From an uncultured Alphaproteobacteria bacterium (GTDB lineage: Bacteria > Pseudomonadota > Alphaproteobacteria > RF32 > CAG-239), in assembly GCA_934229625.1 (NCBI GenBank), contig CAKQDU010000005.1:1-64000 (forward strand): a stretch of 64,000 nt of DNA, given 5' to 3'. A program made the translations under genes and the position numbers. The notes under the pieces are model-generated. The model searched no databases and was not told the DNA's origin. It worked only from the letters and a program-made list of their open reading frames with translations. Shown here piece after piece: positions 24,210-32,568 of the stretch (within the stretch, counting starts at the first letter, position 1; each line of letters opens with the position of its first letter).

Positions 24210-25829
24210 CTAGGTTAAAACATCGGCTTTTACTTTTCCGGTGCGTTCACTTATTTCACCTATTTGCCGAGAAACATCGGCGAGGCTTTCCAGCATTTGC
24301 TCCACATTTTCGTTTAGGTCTTTAGTTTCATAGCGTTCCAAATAAACGCGTAAAGTCGCGCCATTTGTTCCGGTGCCGGACAAACGATAAACAATGCGTG
24401 ATTTGTCTGTAAAATAAATAATCAGGCCGTTTTTTGTTGAACTGCCGTCAACAGGGTCGTTATAAATAAACGGCTTAGCTTCTGAAACGGTGTACGCGCC
24501 AAAAGTTTTACCGCTCAAATCAGGCAGACGATTTTCTAAATCGGTCATAAGTTTATTTGCAACGTCAGTATCCAGAGCTTCGTAATCATTGCGCATATAA
24601 TAACTGCGTCCATATTTTTTCCAATGTTCTTCTGTTATTTCCTGAACGGATTTTCCGGTTGCGGCAATAATATTCAGCCAAAACAGAACAGCCCAAATTC
24701 CGTCTTTTTCGCGGATGTGGCTGGAACCGGTGCCGAAACTTTCTTCGCCGCAAAAGGTAATGCGTTTACTGTCCATAAGGTTGCAAAAATATTTCCAGCC
24801 GGTCGGAACTTCATAATAGCCGATATTCAAAGCTTCGGCGACACGTTTTACTGCGGTGGAGGTTGCCGCCGATTTTGCTACTCCGTAAATGCCGTTTTTA
24901 TAAGCAGGTATAAGTTTATAGTTATCGGTTAAAATTGCCAGACTATCGCTTGGAGTTACAAAGAATTTTTTGCCGAGAATCATATTGCGGTCGCCGTCAC
25001 CGTCATTGGCTGCGCCAAAATCAGGAGCTTTATCCGAATACATCAAATCTACTAAAGTTTTGGCATAGATTAAATTAGGGTCAGGGTGCAATCCACCGAA
25101 ATCTTCCAAAGGTATGTAATTTAAAACAGTACCTTGTTTGGCGCCTAAAATTTCTTCAAAAATTTTACGGGCATAAGGACCGGTCACGGCGTTCATTGCA
25201 TCAAATACCATTGTAAAACCATTGGCAAACAGCTTTTTTATAGCGGAAAAATCAAAAATATTTTCCATCATTTCAACATAATCTTTAACCGGGTCAATAA
25301 CTTCTATTTCCATTTCTTCAAGTTTTTGGACGCCCAATTTGCTTAAATCAACATCAGGTTCGTCTGATATTTTATATTCGCTGATTGTTTTAGAAATTTC
25401 ATAAATTTTGTCGCTGACCGAAGTAGGGCATTGTCCGCCTGAGGCAACGGCATATTTGATGCCGAAATCGCCGTTAATTCCGCCGGGGTTGTGCGAGGCC
25501 GATAATACGAAACCGCCGTCGGCTTTATTTGTCAGCAGTATATGTGATGATGCCGGTGTGGAAATAAAACCATTTTGTCCGACAATCATTTTTTTCATAC
25601 CATTTGCTGCCGCCATTTTCATAATTTTTTGAATTGCGGTTTTATTATAGTAACGTCCGTCACCGCCTAAAATAAACGTTAGTCCTTTAACGCCGCCGAT
25701 GGCATCAAAAACACTTTGCACAAAATTTTCCAAATAGTTTTCCTGCAGAACAACTTTTGATTTTTTACGCAAACCGGCTGTACCCATTTTCATGTCTGTG
25801 TACGCTGTCGTCTTAACTGCTTTAAGCAT
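24210..25829 (-). CDS. pgm: Phosphoglucomutase (alpha-D-glucose-specific)
   Basis: A 539-residue protein that interconverts glucose 1- and 6-phosphate. It has the phosphoserine loop SASHNPGG near residue 116, metal-binding NDGDGDRNM, the sugar-binding segment CGEESFGTGSSHIREKDG near residue 370, and the C-terminal phosphate loop RLSGTGTNGATLR. The order and length fit the eukaryote-like PGM branch. It heads the run with cckA, hdaA and a DUF1189-like gene, an unusual link between sugar-phosphate supply and cell-cycle control. Confidence 0.93.
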   Translation of the reverse strand: MLKAVKTTAYTDMKMGTAGLRKKSKVVLQENYLENFVQSVFDAIGGVKGLTFILGGDGRYYNKTAIQKIMKMAAANGMKKMIVGQNGFISTPASSHILLTNKADGGFVLSASHNPGGINGDFGIKYAVASGGQCPTSVSDKIYEISKTISEYKISDEPDVDLSKLGVQKLEEMEIEVIDPVKDYVEMMENIFDFSAIKKLFANGFTMVFDAMNAVTGPYARKIFEEILGAKQGTVLNYIPLEDFGGLHPDPNLIYAKTLVDLMYSDKAPDFGAANDGDGDRNMILGKKFFVTPSDSLAILTDNYKLIPAYKNGIYGVAKSAATSTAVKRVAEALNIGYYEVPTGWKYFCNLMDSKRITFCGEESFGTGSSHIREKDGIWAVLFWLNIIAATGKSVQEITEEHWKKYGRSYYMRNDYEALDTDVANKLMTDLENRLPDLSGKTFGAYTVSEAKPFIYNDPVDGSSTKNGLIIYFTDKSRIVYRLSGTGTNGATLRVYLERYETKDLNENVEQMLESLADVSRQIGEISERTGKVKADVLT

Positions 25830-25923
25830 ATAAAACCCCTTTCTTTAATAATTAAAATCATTTTATATATATGTATCATTAAAAAAAAGGCTAGGTAAAG
25901 TATTTTTAATAAGCTAAACACAT

Positions 25924-26595
25924 TTATTTATGCTGCCAGATAAAATCGGCCAAAACCAATAATTCTCGTCTTGCGTAAACATCTTCCATAGACATACTTA
26001 ATGTTTTTGAACATATTAAATCTGCTGCGCTGTAGCCATCTTTGATATGTTTGTACGATTCGCGGTTTTGCAGCGGTGAGGCCGCTCTGAAACCAAATCT
26101 TCGTGCTTGTGAAAGTATCAAGTTGTTTAAGGCGTCATTATCAAGGGAAGCCTTATTTTCCAATACAGTCCAATTCAGATATTTTGCGCCCGCTGAAGCC
26201 TGATGTTTTTTTATGCTCCAAATCAAATTCAAATATGGGTCGGACGGTAGCCATTTTATGTCATTTTCATTTTGCACTAAGGTTATTAAGGTGTGAATTT
26301 TACAAAAAGCAGTCAATAAATCAAAATTTTGTTCTGTCTGTATGTCTGCAATAACAGTATCGCAGCCGTCGTAATTTTCGGCGAGCAAGTCTTCTTTACA
26401 GATATTTACCGGCATTTTTAGCGTAGAATTATTTTTGCATAGTTCTGCTCGTTTTGCCAGAAAAGAACTTGATTCGTGAGAGTATATTCCGACCCTGTAT
26501 CCATCGCGCAATAGTGCAGAGGCAAGATTAAAGGCCAGCGTTGTTTTGCCTGCGCCGGCCTGCGGACTGCTTATGACAATAAGAGGAATCGCCAT
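25924..26595 (-). CDS. MipZ/ParA-like P-loop ATPase
   Basis: A 223-residue protein of the SIMIBI ATPase class. The P-loop SSPQAGAGKTTLAFNLASAL is near the N-terminus, the switch II region reads DTVIADIQTE, and the C-terminus is an amphipathic helix. The size, the second half and the envelope-gene context fit the division-plane regulator MipZ better than chromosomal ParA. The deviant Walker A lysine (KGGxGKT) is replaced by Gln (QAGAGKT), so dimer-type ATP chemistry may be altered. The start MAIPLIVISS overlaps the dacA stop by one base (TGATG); an upstream TTG at 26643 would add an unlike N-terminus. Confidence 0.65.
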   Translation of the reverse strand: MAIPLIVISSPQAGAGKTTLAFNLASALLRDGYRVGIYSHESSSFLAKRAELCKNNSTLKMPVNICKEDLLAENYDGCDTVIADIQTEQNFDLLTAFCKIHTLITLVQNENDIKWLPSDPYLNLIWSIKKHQASAGAKYLNWTVLENKASLDNDALNNLILSQARRFGFRAASPLQNRESYKHIKDGYSAADLICSKTLSMSMEDVYARRELLVLADFIWQHK

Positions 26596-27836
26596 CAGCG
26601 TTGCGCCATTTTCAGAGCGCCGCTGTCGGCTGTGACTAAACAAGCCTGATTATTGCGTTTCATGTTGCGGCAAATAATGTTGGCGTCATTTTTGGCTAAG
26701 CCTGTAACTTTTGAGCGATAAACTGTTTTGCTTGCGGCTTGAACTTTTTCAACTTTGATGTTGCGAACTGCGTATTTTCGAGCCAATTTGTTTTTAACGG
26801 TCAGAGCGTAGTTGCGTGCGCGTTGATAATCGGAAAAAGAACCGACTTGCACAGCGTAATTTCCGCCGGATACGGCAGAAGCTGTTTGTATTGCTTTTGC
26901 TGCCGGCTTATTTTGGGCTTTAGCCAAGCGAACCGCGGCTGTTTTTGTTGTAGTTTTCTTTGCGGAGGCCAATCGAGTGGCGCTTGGTCTGGCGGTTGCT
27001 TTGCCGTTAATTTCATTTGTAAGCATGGCAATATCAATTTTGCCTTTTTGCATGTGGATTAAACCTTTGTCCATCATGCGAGAAACTTTTTTGTCGCGTT
27101 CACCGACACTATTATGCCCCATAGTTACGGCGATGACACGCTTTCCGGAGCGCTTGGCCGAAGTGATGATATTATATCCCGCAGCGGCTGTATATCCTGT
27201 TTTCATTCCATCGGCACCGGCAAAAGTCTTTAAAATATAGTTGTGTCCGCCGATAGTGCGGCCTTTATATTGAAAGCTTTTGGCTGAAAACCATTTATAA
27301 TATTGCGGAAAATGGTGGTAAACGGCCATTGCTAAAACCGCCATGTCGCGAGCGGTTGTTTTTTGTTGCGAATTAGGCAATCCCGATGCGTTTTTAAATG
27401 TTGTGTTTTTCATGCCCAATTTGCGTGCCGTGTTTGTCATTAAAACGGCAAAATCAGCTTCAGTCGGGGCAAAATGCTCGGCCAAAACTGTGGCGCAGTC
27501 ATTGGCAGACTTTACGATTACCGCCATGATAGCGTCTTTTACGGTAATTGTTTCTCCGGCGCGCACACCCAATTTAGACGGCGAGCGTCCGGCGGCCGTG
27601 CGTGAAACTTTTAATTTATCGGTCAATTTTATATGGTTATTTTCTAAGGCGTTGAATGTGATATATAAGGTCATCAGTTTGGTTAATGACGCCGGATAGC
27701 GGCGTTCATCAGCATTCATCTCGTACATTACATCGCCGTTTTTCGCGTCAATCATAATAGAAGAAACCGACGCGCTTGCTGCAGCCGCCCGCAGCACAGC
27801 CAAAACTAAAACACACAAAAACGCAAATTTTTTCAC
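26595..27836 (-). CDS. dacA: D-alanyl-D-alanine carboxypeptidase with SPOR domain
   Basis: A 413-residue periplasmic penicillin-binding protein (family S11). Signal peptide to about residue 21; active-site motifs SLTK (Ser50, Lys53), SAN (110-112) and KTG (212-214). A lysine/alanine-rich linker leads to a SPOR domain (about 337-410, NYAVQVGSFSDYQRARNYA), which binds denuded peptidoglycan at division sites. It removes terminal D-Ala from stem peptides. The fusion to SPOR is common in Alphaproteobacteria. It is co-transcribed with the MipZ-like gene. Confidence 0.93.
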   Translation of the reverse strand: MKKFAFLCVLVLAVLRAAAASASVSSIMIDAKNGDVMYEMNADERRYPASLTKLMTLYITFNALENNHIKLTDKLKVSRTAAGRSPSKLGVRAGETITVKDAIMAVIVKSANDCATVLAEHFAPTEADFAVLMTNTARKLGMKNTTFKNASGLPNSQQKTTARDMAVLAMAVYHHFPQYYKWFSAKSFQYKGRTIGGHNYILKTFAGADGMKTGYTAAAGYNIITSAKRSGKRVIAVTMGHNSVGERDKKVSRMMDKGLIHMQKGKIDIAMLTNEINGKATARPSATRLASAKKTTTKTAAVRLAKAQNKPAAKAIQTASAVSGGNYAVQVGSFSDYQRARNYALTVKNKLARKYAVRNIKVEKVQAASKTVYRSKVTGLAKNDANIICRNMKRNNQACLVTADSGALKMAQR

Positions 27837-27939
27837 TGTACAATCCTCTGAAATTTGTTATTGAATTAACCATATTCTTTAAAAGGAAATAAAAGGTTAA
27901 AATTTGCATATTTTTTATAAAACTGCAGGCAAAAAGTTC

Positions 27940-27967
27940 TTGCATTTTGCAAATAATCTGCTATACA
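27940..27967 (+). promoter_or_regulatory. Promoter of the rplK operon
   Basis: TTGCAT (27940-27945), a 16-bp spacer and TATACA (27962-27967), about 95 nt before rplK. Confidence 0.6.
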
Positions 27968-28016
27968 GAACAAGCGGTTAGGAAAGTTATTTCTTAACTG
28001 ATTTGTTTAACAGAAT

Positions 28017-28045
28017 GTGGGAGACCAGCCATTGGTCTTTACCAC
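28017..28045 (+). promoter_or_regulatory. Probable L1-binding autoregulatory leader hairpin of rplK-rplA
   Basis: GTGG/CCAC encloses a bulge and then AGACC/GGTCT (28017-28045), about 20 nt before the rplK start. The stem with an asymmetric GGGA-type bulge resembles the 23S rRNA site of L1, which represses its own operon in other bacteria. The role here is inferred from position and shape. Confidence 0.5.
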
Positions 28046-28065
28046 TAACCTAATGAGGTATTATA

Positions 28066-28503
28066 ATGGCTAAATCTAAAAAGAAAATTTTAGGTCTTAT
28101 CAAGCTGCAAATACCTGCCGGAAAAGCTAACCCTTCTCCGCCGGTTGGTCCAGCTTTGGGTCAAAAAGGCCTGAATATTATGGAATTTTGTAAAGCATTC
28201 AACGCTAAAACTCAAAAAATGGAACCAGGTGTTCCTGTGCCGGTAATCATTACCGCTTATGAGGATAAAAGCTTTACATTCATCACTAAATTGCCTCCGG
28301 TTTCTTATTTGATTAAGAAAGCTGCCGGCGTGCAATCCGCTTCTAAAGAACCAGGCAAAACTGTTGCCGGTCAAATTACTTTGGAACAGGTAAAAGAAAT
28401 TGCCACCACCAAATTGCCAGACTTGAACTGCCCTACAGTTGAAGCTGCTATGAATATGGTTAAAGGTCAGGCTATTTCTATGGGTATTAAGGTTACGGAG
28501 TAA
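28066..28503 (+). CDS. rplK: 50S ribosomal protein uL11
   Basis: A 145-residue protein with ILGLIKLQIPAGKANPSPPV, GPALGQKGLNIMEFCKAFN and a C-terminal rRNA-binding domain with KEIATTKLPDLN. It forms the GTPase-associated centre and is needed for stringent-response sensing. It is followed 4 bp later by rplA. Unusually, nusG and secE are not upstream; a minus-strand dacA is. Confidence 0.96.
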   Translation: MAKSKKKILGLIKLQIPAGKANPSPPVGPALGQKGLNIMEFCKAFNAKTQKMEPGVPVPVIITAYEDKSFTFITKLPPVSYLIKKAAGVQSASKEPGKTVAGQITLEQVKEIATTKLPDLNCPTVEAAMNMVKGQAISMGIKVTE

Positions 28504-28507
28504 GTCG

Positions 28508-29191
28508 ATGAGCGGAAAAAGATTAGTAAATGCATATAAGACTCTGGATAAAAATCAAGAGTACAGCCTTAAAGAAGCAGTTAAAATCGTTAAGGAAAAT
28601 GCAAAAGCAAAATTTGATGAAACCATTGATTTAGCAATCAATTTAGGTGTTGACCCAAAACACGCAGACCAAATGATTCGCGGTGTTTGCCAATTGCCGC
28701 ATGGTAATGGTAAAACTGTTCGCGTTGCCGTATTTGCTCAAGGCGAAAAAGCTGATGAAGCTAAAGCAGCCGGCGCAGATGTTATCGGTGCTGAAAATTT
28801 GGTAGATTCTATCTTGGCCGGTAAAATTGACTTTGATAGATGTATCGCCACCCCGGATATGATGGGTATGGCTGGTCGTGTTGCCCGCGTTTTGGGTCCT
28901 AAAGGCTTGATGCCAAACCCTAAATTGGGTACAGTTACCGCAGATGTTGCCACAGCTGTTAAAAACGCTAAGGCTGGTGAAGTTCAATATCGTGTAGAAA
29001 AAAATGGTATTGTTCACGCCGGTGTTGCCAAAGCGTCTTTCTCTGAAGACAAAATCTATGATAACGCTAAATTGTTCATCGAAACAATTATCAAAGCTAA
29101 ACCTGCTACCTTAAAAGGCACCTATTTGAAAAAGATTTCAATCAGCTCTACAATGGGTGTCGGCGTAAAGGTTAACGCTTCTGAATTATAA
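28508..29191 (+). CDS. rplA: 50S ribosomal protein uL1
   Basis: A 227-residue protein with motifs DETIDLAINLGVDPKHADQ, RGVCQLPHGNGKTVRVAVFA, VLGPKGLMPNPKLGTVT and SISSTMGVGVKVN. It forms the L1 stalk at the E-site and probably represses its own operon through the leader hairpin upstream of rplK. Confidence 0.96.
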   Translation: MSGKRLVNAYKTLDKNQEYSLKEAVKIVKENAKAKFDETIDLAINLGVDPKHADQMIRGVCQLPHGNGKTVRVAVFAQGEKADEAKAAGADVIGAENLVDSILAGKIDFDRCIATPDMMGMAGRVARVLGPKGLMPNPKLGTVTADVATAVKNAKAGEVQYRVEKNGIVHAGVAKASFSEDKIYDNAKLFIETIIKAKPATLKGTYLKKISISSTMGVGVKVNASEL

Positions 29192-29244
29192 TCGGCTTGG
29201 TTATAATTTATTAAAAAATACTTGCTTTTTGATAAAAAATTTGT

Positions 29245-29561
29245 TAAAAGGCAAATCAGTTTAGGGCAGGGAGGCTGTTTTGCAGTTTTTTCTGCCCCAC
29301 TCTTCAAGAGCGGAGGCTCTTGAAACTGTCCAAGACTGTGGGCGGCATCTCGATACCGAAGGCTTTTTGCTTGTAACTAAAGCTGACGGTGTCGCGGAGG
29401 CCTTAAATATCCGACATAGACGGGAGTGAGTTTTAAAGTTAAATTTTTCTCCTGGACAGATTTGGGTTCCGCAGTGTTCTGATTTATTTCAGAATATTGT
29501 GGGTTTGGTAACGGTTTAGACCTTTGGGTCTGAATTTAACAATTTCGTATGGAGACAATAA
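29245..29561 (+). ncRNA. Ribosomal L10 leader (rplJL autoregulatory 5' UTR)
   Basis: A 370-bp gap without genes between rplA and rplJ. It contains a G/C-rich segment with TCTTGAAACTGTCCAAGAC, then a GGGCGGCATCTCGATACCGA element, the kind of kink-turn-containing structure bound by L10(L12)4 in other bacteria. Before it lies a weak promoter-like pair TTGCTT-17-TAAAAG (about 29223-29251). Boundaries are approximate. Confidence 0.6.
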
Positions 29562-30044
29562 GTGAACCGCGAAGAAAAAACAGAGTTGCTTAACACGCTG
29601 CATGAAGTATTCTCTAACGCAGAATCAGTTGTAATCACCGAATATTTAGGTTTGACTGTGGCTGAAGCTGACGAATTGAGAAACAAAGTGCGCGATGCCG
29701 GCGCCTCTTTAAGAGTTACTAAAAACCGTATTGCTCGTCTTGCTGTAAAAGACACAAAATTTGAAGGTTTGGCAGACCTGTTTAAAGGTCCGGTTGCTAT
29801 GGCTTATGCCAATGACCCTATCGCTGCTTGCAAAGCTTGTGTTGAATTTGCAAAAAATAATGAAAAATTGGTTATCGTTGGCGGTGCTTTGTCTGACAAA
29901 GCTCTGACTTTAGATGAAATCAAAGAATTGGCTGCAATTCCTTCTATGGACGAATTGCGCGCCAAATTGGTTGGTCTGTTGCAAGCTCCTGCTGCCAAGT
30001 TGGCAAGAGTTACAAAGGCTTACAGCGAGAAAGAAGCAGCCTAA
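29562..30044 (+). CDS. rplJ: 50S ribosomal protein uL10
   Basis: A 160-residue protein with EYLGLTVAEADELRNKVRDA, RVTKNRIARLAVKDT and a C-terminal L12-binding helix PAAKLARVTKAYSEKEAA. It is the base of the L7/L12 stalk. It uses a GTG start with GGAG upstream. rplL follows after 171 bp. Confidence 0.95.
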   Translation: MNREEKTELLNTLHEVFSNAESVVITEYLGLTVAEADELRNKVRDAGASLRVTKNRIARLAVKDTKFEGLADLFKGPVAMAYANDPIAACKACVEFAKNNEKLVIVGGALSDKALTLDEIKELAAIPSMDELRAKLVGLLQAPAAKLARVTKAYSEKEAA

Positions 30045-30215
30045 GTTTCTTTTCCGTTTTATGCGAGTCATGCTTGCTGATTTATCGCTTATGTACTAGG
30101 TTGTACACTTCGCTCAAAATCAACGGCGCAGCACTCAGCCTAAAACAAAAAAAGCTTAGATGTGTAAATGGTTTTTAATTAGAAAATTTTAATTTAATTT
30201 ATTTGGAGAAAAAAA

Positions 30216-30587
30216 ATGGCAGATTTGGCCAAATTAGTAGATGAATTATCAGCTCTGACAGTTATGGAAGCTGCTGAATTGTCAAAAATGTTAGAAGAAA
30301 AATGGGGCGTTTCCGCTGCTGCCGCTGTTGCTGTTGCCGGTGCTGCTGGTGCAGGCGCTGCCGCTGCTGAAGAAAAGACAGAATTTGATGTAATTCTGGC
30401 TGAAGCAGGCGCTAACAAAATTAACGTTATTAAAGAAATCCGCGCTATTACAAACTTGGGCTTGAAAGAAGCTAAAGATTTGGTTGACGGCGCTCCTAAA
30501 ACTGTTAAAGAAGGCGCTTCTAAAGAAGAAGCTGAAGCTATCAAAGCTAAATTGGAAGCCGCTGGTGCTAAAGTTGAATTGAAGTAA
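30216..30587 (+). CDS. rplL: 50S ribosomal protein bL7/bL12
   Basis: A 123-residue protein with an N-terminal dimerisation part LVDELSALTVMEAAELSKML, an Ala-rich hinge and a C-terminal domain KINVIKEIRAITNLGLKEAK. It recruits translation GTPases. A terminator lies right after it, and rpoB/rpoC do not follow, which breaks the classical order. Confidence 0.97.
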   Translation: MADLAKLVDELSALTVMEAAELSKMLEEKWGVSAAAAVAVAGAAGAGAAAAEEKTEFDVILAEAGANKINVIKEIRAITNLGLKEAKDLVDGAPKTVKEGASKEEAEAIKAKLEAAGAKVELK

Positions 30588-30610
30588 TTTAACTTCCAAT
30601 CACTTAATAA

Positions 30611-30642
30611 AACTCTCAGTCGCAAGATTGAGAGTTTTTTTG
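30611..30642 (+). terminator. Terminator after rplL
   Basis: AACTCTCA/TGAGAGTT hairpin (30611-30636) followed by T7. Confidence 0.85.
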
Positions 30643-30652
30643 TATAAAGTTC

Positions 30653-30680
30653 TGGACTTTTAGACATAAATCGCTATACT
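30653..30680 (+). promoter_or_regulatory. Promoter of the 30717 gene
   Basis: TGGACT (30653-30658), a 16-bp spacer and TATACT (30675-30680). The leader of about 30 nt is U-rich with TTAATTTTATTAGT before the ATG and no Shine-Dalgarno sequence. Confidence 0.5.
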
Positions 30681-30716
30681 ATAGCGCATAGTGATTTATT
30701 ATTTAATTTTATTAGT

Positions 30717-31538
30717 ATGATTTTCAAGTTATTATTTCCGACTCAAAAACTCAGCGAAGAAGATTTGTTGAAGTATTTGATGGTTGCCGACATCTCAGAT
30801 GAAGTCTGCGACGGCTTAATCGGCTATACGAAAACGTATGATTTTCATTATGCCGATTCTAACAAAGCAGAAAAGTTTATGATTGAACATCGTCTGCACA
30901 AAGTGTTTGCTGCCTATTGCGTCAACTATAAATTAGAAATGGATTTACAGATGGCTTTAGTGCAGTCACACGATGTTGAGCTGATTAGCGCTTATGTGCA
31001 GCATCAGTCCTTATGCGGTCGTGCCGTGACGGAGCTGTTTGGTTTAACACGCGGCGATTTTGTAAATTATCTGCTTATCAAAAAGCCTGAGTTAACCCGT
31101 CAGCTGCGTTCTTATGGCTATTTGGATAAGGATATTATGATTGAGGATGAAGAAATTTTTCAGGATGAGTTTGTTAACTTATTGAAAAATTGCTATTCCC
31201 ATGCTCCTTTCTATGACGAAACAAGTAATTGGACTTATGACAAACATGTAGAAAGGGGTTGGTGTGTTGAAATTGTAACAGTCATACATCCTTTGGCCGA
31301 AGACAAGTTTATTGAATATGTTCATATGCATAAACGGCGTGACTTGTTTAAGGAGTATATTGACCGCTACGAATTTTCCGCAGATGCACGGCTAAGTATG
31401 GTTTTGACTGTGCATTACAAACCGCTCTTGGATTTGTATCTTAAGGTTCATTGGTTTCACATTCCTGCTTGCTATTCTCGCAGGTGGAATAAAAATTCAA
31501 TATTTTATGACAAAAGGTATAATAGGTACATTCGTTAA
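30717..31538 (+). CDS. Hypothetical helical protein (273 aa)
   Basis: A soluble, probably alpha-helical protein beginning MIFKLLFPTQKLSEEDLLKYL, rich in aromatic residues, Cys and His, with repeated short helices of about 30-residue spacing (for example KVFAAYCVNYKLEMDLQMAL, DARLSMVLTVHYKPLLDLYL). No domain recognised. The helix style and U-rich leader recall the 12672 gene; the basic C-terminus RRWNKN...RYNRYIR may contact nucleic acid or membrane. A bidirectional terminator follows. Confidence 0.55.
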   Translation: MIFKLLFPTQKLSEEDLLKYLMVADISDEVCDGLIGYTKTYDFHYADSNKAEKFMIEHRLHKVFAAYCVNYKLEMDLQMALVQSHDVELISAYVQHQSLCGRAVTELFGLTRGDFVNYLLIKKPELTRQLRSYGYLDKDIMIEDEEIFQDEFVNLLKNCYSHAPFYDETSNWTYDKHVERGWCVEIVTVIHPLAEDKFIEYVHMHKRRDLFKEYIDRYEFSADARLSMVLTVHYKPLLDLYLKVHWFHIPACYSRRWNKNSIFYDKRYNRYIR

Positions 31539-31550
31539 GAGTAGGGTAAC

Positions 31551-31588
31551 AAAAAACACTTTCAACCTAAAAGTTGAAAGTGTTTTTT
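31551..31588. terminator. Bidirectional terminator
   Basis: CACTTTCAAC/GTTGAAAGTG hairpin flanked by A6 and T6 between convergent units. Confidence 0.85.
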
Positions 31589-31609
31589 GTAGTGTAATAG
31601 GGTTTAATT

Positions 31610-31777
31610 CTAGTTCAAAAACAAATAATTTGCTAAATCGCTAATTGTTTTGTTATCATTAGCCATAAAATAGCTATACGTTTCTTCAAAATCAAATCCT
31701 AAATTTTCCAGTTCCAAGCACAAATCAATCATATCATCATCATTCAGATTAAAATCCAAAATAAAGGTTCGGTTTTG
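31610..31777 (-). pseudogene. Acyl-carrier-protein-like C-terminal fragment
   Basis: Directly after the TGA of the pilin-like gene the same frame stays open for 55 codons. The translation includes LNDDDMIDLCLELENLGFDF and a tail KTISDLANYLF, which follow the helix II-III spacing of acyl carrier proteins (DSLDxVELxxxLExxFGxxI...TVxDxxxYI). The serine that carries phosphopantetheine is replaced (DDD), and the N-terminal helix is absent. It could be a remnant left when the pilin gene landed here, or a short unrelated ORF from the ATG at 31732. No ribosome site is seen. Confidence 0.35.
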
Positions 31778-32461
31778 TCAAATTTCTAAAGTAAAAGAGC
31801 AAATCTCCGCTTTAGAACAAGATGAACAAGCCTCTTTCATTTCGGCTAAGGAGGTTTGAGCCAGACAGTTTCGTCCGGATTGGCAGTAAGCGTCGCCGTA
31901 AAAAGTGTAGGACTTGCTGCTGGAATGCCATAATAAAGCGAAGGATAGAGTTTCATGCAAAGGGTAGGCTAAATTCTGCATTAGTTGCAGACAGAGCGAA
32001 GATGAATAGTTGGCGGATATTTTATTTCCGTTTTCATCGTCGCTGTAGTTGCCCAACAGAAGATTAAAAGATAATCTGTGATTTCGGGAATAAATTCTTC
32101 CCCAATTTCCATAAGGGTCTTCAAATTGATAAGGAGTATCGCTGTCTAGCTTATTTTCACCTACTTTCCAACTGTTGGGAAATAAATTTAAGCCGTCAAG
32201 CATGGCAATCACATCAACTTTTACCTCTCCTTGTCCGTCATAAGTCAAGTCTTGAATTTCTTTTAAGTGTTCCAACGCTCCGAAAATAATATAACTGTAC
32301 TCGCTGACGGCTTTATTGACCTTAAATTTTTCCATCGCTTTGGAATAACCAGCGATTCCGCCCACGCTCAGCACTCCGACAATGGCAAGTACGCCGAGCA
32401 TTTCAATCATAGAGCGTCCCACGCTGCAGACGTCATTGCGAGGAGTGTAACGACGAAGCAA
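31778..32461 (-). CDS. Type IV pilin-like protein A
   Basis: A 227-residue protein. The prepilin motif GRSMIEMLGVLAIVGVLSVG gives a processing Gly, Glu at mature position 5 and a long hydrophobic helix; residue 1 of the mature form would be Arg, not Phe/Met. A globular part follows, ending in a Cys cluster (ACSSCSKAEICSF). It belongs to the family at 32701, 53765, 54664 and 63047. The likely start is a TTG at 32461 with AAAGGG upstream. A better ATG at 32625 with GAGGAAAG is out of frame because of a (CT)7 tract. Residues 1-11 come from a palindromic repeat. Confidence 0.75.
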   Translation of the reverse strand: MLRRYTPRNDVCSVGRSMIEMLGVLAIVGVLSVGGIAGYSKAMEKFKVNKAVSEYSYIIFGALEHLKEIQDLTYDGQGEVKVDVIAMLDGLNLFPNSWKVGENKLDSDTPYQFEDPYGNWGRIYSRNHRLSFNLLLGNYSDDENGNKISANYSSSLCLQLMQNLAYPLHETLSFALLWHSSSKSYTFYGDAYCQSGRNCLAQTSLAEMKEACSSCSKAEICSFTLEI

Positions 32462-32464
32462 TCC
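32431..32464. repeat. Palindromic repeat CGTCATTGCGAG...GCAATCC, copy 1
   Basis: Begins CGTCATTGCGAG and ends CGAAGCAATCC, partly self-complementary. Other copies lie at 53470, 54382 and 63098. It is translated here as the LLRRYTPRNDV part of pilin-like protein A. Confidence 0.8.
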
Positions 32465-32568
32465 AAAACCCTTTATAGAGTTGCTACTGAACTTGTTATT
32501 TCCGAATGTGTGATTTTTTACGCCGGACTCTGCAAAAACATGCTGAACGGCAGAAAATATGCCTTTAA

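Noticed and set aside
26596..26643. Upstream TTG start for the MipZ-like ATPase
   Set aside because: It adds an unlike, Ser/Arg-rich segment inside dacA. The ATG at 26595 overlaps the dacA stop and puts the P-loop at the expected distance.
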